DNA from: Bacteriovoracaceae bacterium UBA4096
GTDB taxonomy: Bacteria > Bdellovibrionota > Bacteriovoracia > Bacteriovoracales > Bacteriovoracaceae
Direction of reading: 5' to 3'
Assembly: GCA_002381945.1 (NCBI GenBank)
Contig: DFXY01000029.1
Coordinates: 19,868 to 29,122, forward strand
DNA length: 9,255 bases
Notes under the pieces: generated by a model
What the model was told of the DNA's origin: nothing
What the model saw: only the letters and a program-made list of their open reading frames with translations
Databases searched by the model: none
Part shown: piece after piece, positions 5,341-9,255 of the stretch
Position numbering within the stretch: position 1 is the stretch's first letter
How the letters are laid out: the number at the start of each line of letters is the position of its first letter
Position numbers and translations under genes: made by a program

Positions 5341-7092
5341 ATGACTCAGAAAACCATGATCCTCGGAAAAGATGCCGCTTTAGAAGACACCATTTCCCGT
5401 CTCCGCAATCTGCTTTTAGATTGGGGCTTCGATGTAGAAGAAGCATCATGGTTAAATCCAGTTCCCAATGTATGGTCCGTTCATATCCGAGACCGCTATT
5501 GCCCTTATCTCTTTACCAATGGCAAAGGGATAACGAAAGAAGCGGCGCTAGCGAGTGCACTGGGTGAATTTTTTGAGCGATTAAACTGTAACTACTTCTT
5601 TGCAGATTTTTTCCTGGGTGAACAAATCTCTCAATCAGACTTTGTCCATTATCCACAGGAGAAATGGTTTCCTTTCTCAGGTGACAAAATGCCTGAAGGC
5701 CTGATGAATGAATCCCTTTGGGACTTCTATGATTCGGAAAGAGAATTAACTCCGTCTCAGCTCGTTGACACCAACTCCGGTAACAGTGAGCGCGGGATTT
5801 GCGCTCTTCCATATACCCGCATATCGGATAATAAAACTTACTTCATTCCCATGAACATCATTGGTAACTTGTATGTATCAAACGGTATGTCGGCGGGTAA
5901 CACCAAAACTGAAGCACGGGTTCAGGCCTTGTCTGAAATCTTTGAACGTTCAGTAAAAAATAAAATTCTCTCTGAAGGCATTAGTCTGCCAACTATTCCT
6001 CAGGAAGTTTTAAAACGCTACCCTAAAGTGCTTGAGGCGATTGCTGAGCTTGAATCCAATGGTTACCCGATTATCTGTAAAGATGCTTCTCTGGGCGGAC
6101 AGTTTCCGGTCATCAACGTGACTCTCCTTAATCCTCAGGAAGGAACTGCCTTTGCTTCATTTGGGGCCCATCCAAAATTCCAGGTGGCCCTTGAGCGGAC
6201 CTTGACTGAGCTTCTTCAAGGCCGTCGTCTGGATCAATTAAATGTTTTCTCACCTCCAAGTTTTGAGCTCGATGATGTGAAAGATCACTTAAATATTGAG
6301 GCCCACTTTATTGATTCAAACGGACTCATTCATTGGGACTTCTTTAAAGAGACACCTGATTATGAATTCAATGACTGGAACTTTGGTGGGGCAACTACTC
6401 AGGCCGAGTTTGATTCGATGATTGAGATCTTCCATCGACTTGAAAAAGATGTCTACATCATGGACTTTGAGCACCTGAAGGTTTACGGCTGCAGAATTCA
6501 TGTTCCTGGTATGTCGGAAATTTATCAACCGGAAGATTTGAACTGGGATAACAACAATAGCGCTGTGAGTGTACGTAAGAGAGTTCTCGATGTTCATGAG
6601 CTATCAGCAGATGAATTAATGGAGCTTCATGGTGACTTGGAAGACAAGGGCTTTGACGATATGTTACTCGTCACCCACGCTCTGGGAATTATCCCTGATG
6701 CCGGCACCATGTGGGCGGATTTACGCTTCGGTGAACTTAAAACCATGCTGGCCCTGGCAGCGAAACACCATGAACTGGCCATCGCAGGTACAGACTGGTG
6801 CCTTCACTTCCCTCCTTTAAAACCAGAAAGGAAACTTCTTTATCTTTGTCTTAATACGCTTCTGCAAATTGAGATGGATGATAACCTCAATACCAATGAA
6901 TATCTTCCTACCATTGAAAAACTCTACACCAAAGAGATGGTTGAGCGGGCCCAGAAACTCATTGATGGTCTGGAAAAGTTTGATGGGCTATATGAATCCG
7001 ATATGAACTTAAAAGGCTTTGAGATGCATCAGAAGCTACTCACTTCATATGAGAAACTTCAGCGGGCCAAAGGGCTTTGGGCCACTAAGTAA
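5341..7092 (+). CDS. ycaO: 30S ribosomal protein S12 methylthiotransferase accessory factor YcaO
   Basis: This cytoplasmic ATP-dependent YcaO protein of 583 residues resembles E. coli YcaO (586 residues) from end to end. In E. coli it promotes beta-methylthiolation of an aspartate in ribosomal protein S12 by RimO. Shared stretches include GKDAALED (9-16), SWLNPVPNVWSVHIRD (36-51), ALASALGEFFERL (69-81), NIIGNLYVSNGMSAGNT (172-188) and SEIFER (198-203). The acidic and basic residues E76, E79, E191, E199, E202 and R286 fit the nucleotide/Mg2+ site known for the family. About residues 415-583 form a helical C-terminal region like the TPR-like end of E. coli YcaO. The protein ends in GLWATK without a proline-rich tail, arguing against a peptide azoline-forming cyclodehydratase. 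TAAGGA lies seven bases before the ATG. It is coupled to the next gene by TAATG. No rimO is visible here. Confidence 0.94.
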   Translation: MTQKTMILGKDAALEDTISRLRNLLLDWGFDVEEASWLNPVPNVWSVHIRDRYCPYLFTNGKGITKEAALASALGEFFERLNCNYFFADFFLGEQISQSDFVHYPQEKWFPFSGDKMPEGLMNESLWDFYDSERELTPSQLVDTNSGNSERGICALPYTRISDNKTYFIPMNIIGNLYVSNGMSAGNTKTEARVQALSEIFERSVKNKILSEGISLPTIPQEVLKRYPKVLEAIAELESNGYPIICKDASLGGQFPVINVTLLNPQEGTAFASFGAHPKFQVALERTLTELLQGRRLDQLNVFSPPSFELDDVKDHLNIEAHFIDSNGLIHWDFFKETPDYEFNDWNFGGATTQAEFDSMIEIFHRLEKDVYIMDFEHLKVYGCRIHVPGMSEIYQPEDLNWDNNNSAVSVRKRVLDVHELSADELMELHGDLEDKGFDDMLLVTHALGIIPDAGTMWADLRFGELKTMLALAAKHHELAIAGTDWCLHFPPLKPERKLLYLCLNTLLQIEMDDNLNTNEYLPTIEKLYTKEMVERAQKLIDGLEKFDGLYESDMNLKGFEMHQKLLTSYEKLQRAKGLWATK

Positions 7093-7700
7093 TGGAGAAA
7101 CTCTTCTTCCATCCGGATAGGCGAATGGATTTTGACTGGAGAGATAAGTACCAGCTCCGGTTAGGAAGTGTTCGGCCTCATAATAAAAAACAAATTTCAG
7201 ATGGACTCCGTGACATGTCACCGGAGTCCATTCGTTACCGCTTTTTGGGCTCCAAGAGAGATTTCTCTGAGCAGGAACTCCAATACCTCACAACTCTGGA
7301 TGGATGGAATCATTACGCCATTGGAGTGGAAGAAAGGACAGAGCTTAAACGAGGTGTGGCCATCATCCGGATGGTGCGCTCTTCTGAGATAGAGACCGAA
7401 GCGGAAATTGCCATCACTATCATTGACGAATATCAGAAGAAGGGACTTGGTTTATTTCTGATGAACTTAATTATGCTTGCGGCCTATGAACGAAAGATTG
7501 AAAGACTCTCTTTTACTTTCCTGCCACAAAACGAGGCCATCTCTAAATTGATCGCCCGGATTGGGACTCCAATTCAAGGCCCTCACAACAAGGACTATGT
7601 TCAGGAGTTTCTGGATCTAAAAAAGATTGATCTGGAAAAAGTTAAATCTCAATTGCTTCCGACCCTTCCATTGATTGAAACTTTTCACTTAGAAACTTGA
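7092..7700 (+). CDS. GNAT-family N-acetyltransferase
   Basis: This 202-residue protein is predicted to transfer an acetyl group from acetyl-CoA. The N-terminal part has the LRDMSPESIRYRF pattern (39-51), seen in GNAT domains like the one at the C-terminus of the protein acetyltransferase Pat. Motif A follows: a beta strand ending IAITIIDEY (106-114), then the pyrophosphate-binding loop QKKGLG (115-120) and helix LFLMNLIMLAA. A motif-B-like segment has N147 in FLPQNEAISKLI. The last 40 residues are a charged helical tail. The substrate cannot be read from the sequence; coupling to ycaO makes a protein or ribosomal target conceivable, which is inference. Its ATG overlaps the ycaO stop (TAATG) with little independent ribosome binding sequence. 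Its final 59 bases overlap the opposite-strand gene. Confidence 0.9.
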   Translation: MEKLFFHPDRRMDFDWRDKYQLRLGSVRPHNKKQISDGLRDMSPESIRYRFLGSKRDFSEQELQYLTTLDGWNHYAIGVEERTELKRGVAIIRMVRSSEIETEAEIAITIIDEYQKKGLGLFLMNLIMLAAYERKIERLSFTFLPQNEAISKLIARIGTPIQGPHNKDYVQEFLDLKKIDLEKVKSQLLPTLPLIETFHLET

Positions 7701-9144
7701 AGTAAACTTCCTTTTCCAGGTTAAGAGTCCGAACCACCGAGTACACCAGAGCAGGCTCTTTACTCATGAGGCGGCCTAAATTCACTCTTAATTCTTTCCA
7801 TGGCATTGATAGGGCCCGGCCTAGTTCTGTGATGATGTTCTTGAGTCTCTTATTCTTGCGACAAGATAGTTCTTCTTTTTCACAACGCTCTTTTAAGGTT
7901 AACTGAAGTTCTTCCATATCTGCACTCTTTAATAATTCTGTTTCTTCTTTTGAAAAAGAAAGACCAATCTGAGAAACCACTGAACCAAAGGCGGTACCAT
8001 TCGGGATAGTCCGGTCAAAGCCTTTCACTCCCATGATTTTTCCTTTAGAGAAGAAGGTCTTTTCAAATTCTTTTTTCGTCACCTTATTCATTTCCGAGGC
8101 CCAAATAATGACCAGGGATTCATCCGTTTGATAGATAAATTGATAGTAATTTTTAAGACGTCTCAAAAGACCATTGTTTTGCTCACCTGAGAGAGTCAGC
8201 TCGGATTCATGATCATCATCAACTAACTCATAAGTACCGGCAATTCTGGTTTTACCAGCAACCATAGGTACCCCGTAATAAAATGAACGGTCAGTTCCCT
8301 TCCAGCTAAGACGTTGTTCGGTTGGGGCCAGGGTAGACTGAAGTAAAGAAATATTGCCCTTTAAGGCCTCGGCAAACAGGTCATGGTGAGAAGAATCATC
8401 CATATTTAAAATAAATTCGATGCCAAATTTTTTACCATCAAAATCAGCGATGGTTCCAAATGCAAAGAAGGGTCCGAAGAGCAACTGACGTCGAACTAAA
8501 TTCTCCTCAGTTAAACTTAAAGACACCGTATTCGGAGAGATTTTTTTCATCTCCACAATAAACTGATTCTGAATACCAGCAGATGCCGTGGCCACATTCA
8601 GTAGTCCGGCCGAAGCTCCTACATAGGCCTGGATCCCGCCGTAAGTCTGGAACGTGCCGGAATCACCTTCTCTCCAGCTAGCGAGTTCATTCAAAGTTTT
8701 TGGCATGGCAAATGTTTGCAGCTTCTCTTCTTGAGAGCTTTTATTTCTAATCGTGGTCTGCATCGCCCCTTTATAAGGAACCAACCCCAGAGTCACCGTA
8801 TTCTTCACCAGTGCCGCAAGCCCAGCACCCAACTCCCAGCGCCGGCGCTTCACTTCAATCCATCCCAGATCTTTCTGAACCGGATAAAGATTAAAACGGT
8901 TTAAGGCCACCGGAGAGGAGTATTCAATATGAGACTGACGATAAGAAGTTTGAATGGCCGGGTTAACTGAGAGCATCTGGGTAGAATCATTGGCCCCAAT
9001 GGCCACCTGCCCGTTTTCACTGATCGAGATCGGAATATTATACGGTTCACTGGCAGTTCTCTGAGTCTGAAGGAAACGGACATCAAGTTCTTGTCCATAA
9101 GATAGAGTGCTTAAGAAGAGGCCACAGAAGATGATTTTTTTCAT
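7642..9144 (-). CDS. Exported protein of unknown function, 500 residues
   Basis: I do not recognise a family. A signal peptide is clear: MKK, a hydrophobic core (IIFCGLFLSTL) and a probable cleavage after SYG (residue 17), so the mature protein is periplasmic, outer-membrane or secreted. C7 lies at the start of the hydrophobic core, so a lipoprotein is unlikely. The mature first half is rich in small and aromatic residues with alternating patterns (for example 104-124, 166-195 and 219-247), suggesting beta structure. From about 395 it turns charged and helical, with a cysteine pair C421/C428 that might form a disulfide. ATG at 9144 is supported by the signal peptide, though only AGG directly abutting the ATG stands in for a ribosome binding site. 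It stands alone on its strand here, and its 3' end runs 59 bases into the acetyltransferase gene. Confidence 0.85.
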   Translation of the reverse strand: MKKIIFCGLFLSTLSYGQELDVRFLQTQRTASEPYNIPISISENGQVAIGANDSTQMLSVNPAIQTSYRQSHIEYSSPVALNRFNLYPVQKDLGWIEVKRRRWELGAGLAALVKNTVTLGLVPYKGAMQTTIRNKSSQEEKLQTFAMPKTLNELASWREGDSGTFQTYGGIQAYVGASAGLLNVATASAGIQNQFIVEMKKISPNTVSLSLTEENLVRRQLLFGPFFAFGTIADFDGKKFGIEFILNMDDSSHHDLFAEALKGNISLLQSTLAPTEQRLSWKGTDRSFYYGVPMVAGKTRIAGTYELVDDDHESELTLSGEQNNGLLRRLKNYYQFIYQTDESLVIIWASEMNKVTKKEFEKTFFSKGKIMGVKGFDRTIPNGTAFGSVVSQIGLSFSKEETELLKSADMEELQLTLKERCEKEELSCRKNKRLKNIITELGRALSMPWKELRVNLGRLMSKEPALVYSVVRTLNLEKEVYFKFLSEKFQSMEGSEAIEI

Positions 9145-9203
9145 CCTGAGATCATAATTCGGCCGGGAAGCCGGTGGAGCAATAAGCGAGAATTCAGGAA
9201 AAG

Positions 9204-9227
9204 ATTATCTGTCGAAAATTTCGACAG
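9204..9227. promoter_or_regulatory. 19-base palindrome with adjacent -10-like element, upstream of the exported-protein gene
   Basis: CTGTCGAAAATTTCGACAG (9209-9227) is a perfect inverted repeat of nine-base arms around one central base. On the minus strand it runs directly into GATAAT (9209-9204, five of six to the -10 consensus). No acceptable -35 lies 17 or 18 bases upstream. The site therefore looks like an operator, repressing or, given the missing -35, activating. The start codon is 60 bases further on. No T-run follows, so it is not a terminator. The rest of 9145-9255 shows nothing I can name. Confidence 0.45.
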
Positions 9228-9255
9228 TAGGGTTCCAAGCTGATCTCACATTTCT

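Noticed and set aside
5513..6597. Minus-strand frames of 99 and 93 codons opposite ycaO
   Set aside because: ycaO is conserved end to end on the plus strand; these frames show no domain or start signals.
5341..7092. Azoline-forming YcaO of a ribosomally made peptide cluster
   Set aside because: Length and sequence match the E. coli-type YcaO, there is no proline-rich C-terminus, and no precursor peptide, dehydrogenase or partner protein is nearby.
7691..7716. Possible short hairpin (GAAG-TAAA-CTTC then CTTTT) as terminator of the ycaO unit
   Set aside because: Only four weak base pairs and a broken T-run, located in the coding sequence of the opposite gene.
8716..9098. Two 62-65 codon frames within the exported-protein gene
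   Set aside because: No recognisable protein features, and they sit wholly inside a frame with a clear signal peptide.
1..9255. CRISPR array, tRNA, insertion sequence or prophage signals
   Set aside because: No regularly spaced repeats, no cloverleaf-like stretch, and no transposase, integrase or terminal repeats were seen on either strand.

Overview
This window looks like chromosomal DNA from an aerobic Gram-negative bacterium. The genes are tightly packed with mostly ATG starts, purine-rich ribosome binding sites and moderately AT-leaning base composition. The aa3-type oxidase cluster, an E. coli-like YcaO, a small RRM protein and an exported protein with no recognisable family would fit a predatory-type Bdellovibrionota (Bdellovibrio/Bacteriovorax relatives). 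That placement is inference from memory, since nothing here is phylogenetically decisive. I see no tRNA, rRNA, CRISPR, insertion sequence or phage gene, and no gene-free stretch longer than about 160 bases.

Region 1 (1-4789, all on the minus strand) is a cytochrome c oxidase cluster. In transcription order it holds ctaE (subunit III), a 78-residue membrane protein with a CPYC motif, a DUF420/CtaM-family maturation protein, a fused heme A synthase/heme O synthase (CtaA-CtaB), then after about 100 bases ctaC (subunit II, CuA) and ctaD (subunit I, running off the left edge). Structural subunits and heme-A-making enzymes therefore sit in one probable operon, with subunit III leading. Junctions are very tight (two TAATG overlaps, one ATGA overlap, one 29-base overlap), implying translational coupling. 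Upstream of ctaE is a perfect 14-base FNR/CRP-type palindrome inside a plausible promoter, which suggests oxygen-responsive repression.

Region 2 (4841-5340) holds a small single-RRM RNA-binding protein on the minus strand. It has a strong promoter with a 15-base palindrome over its -35 element, and a UNCG-loop hairpin just past its stop codon. It is divergent from region 3.

Region 3 (5341-7700, plus strand) is a two-gene unit: ycaO, the accessory factor for beta-methylthiolation of ribosomal protein S12, translationally coupled (TAATG) to a GNAT acetyltransferase.

Region 4 (7642-9255, minus strand) is a 500-residue exported protein of unknown function. Its 3' end overlaps the acetyltransferase gene by 59 bases tail to tail, and a perfect 19-base palindrome lies upstream of its start.

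The best candidates for something undescribed are the CPYC membrane protein inside the oxidase operon, the CtaA-CtaB fusion with its gene order, and the exported 500-residue protein with its upstream palindrome.
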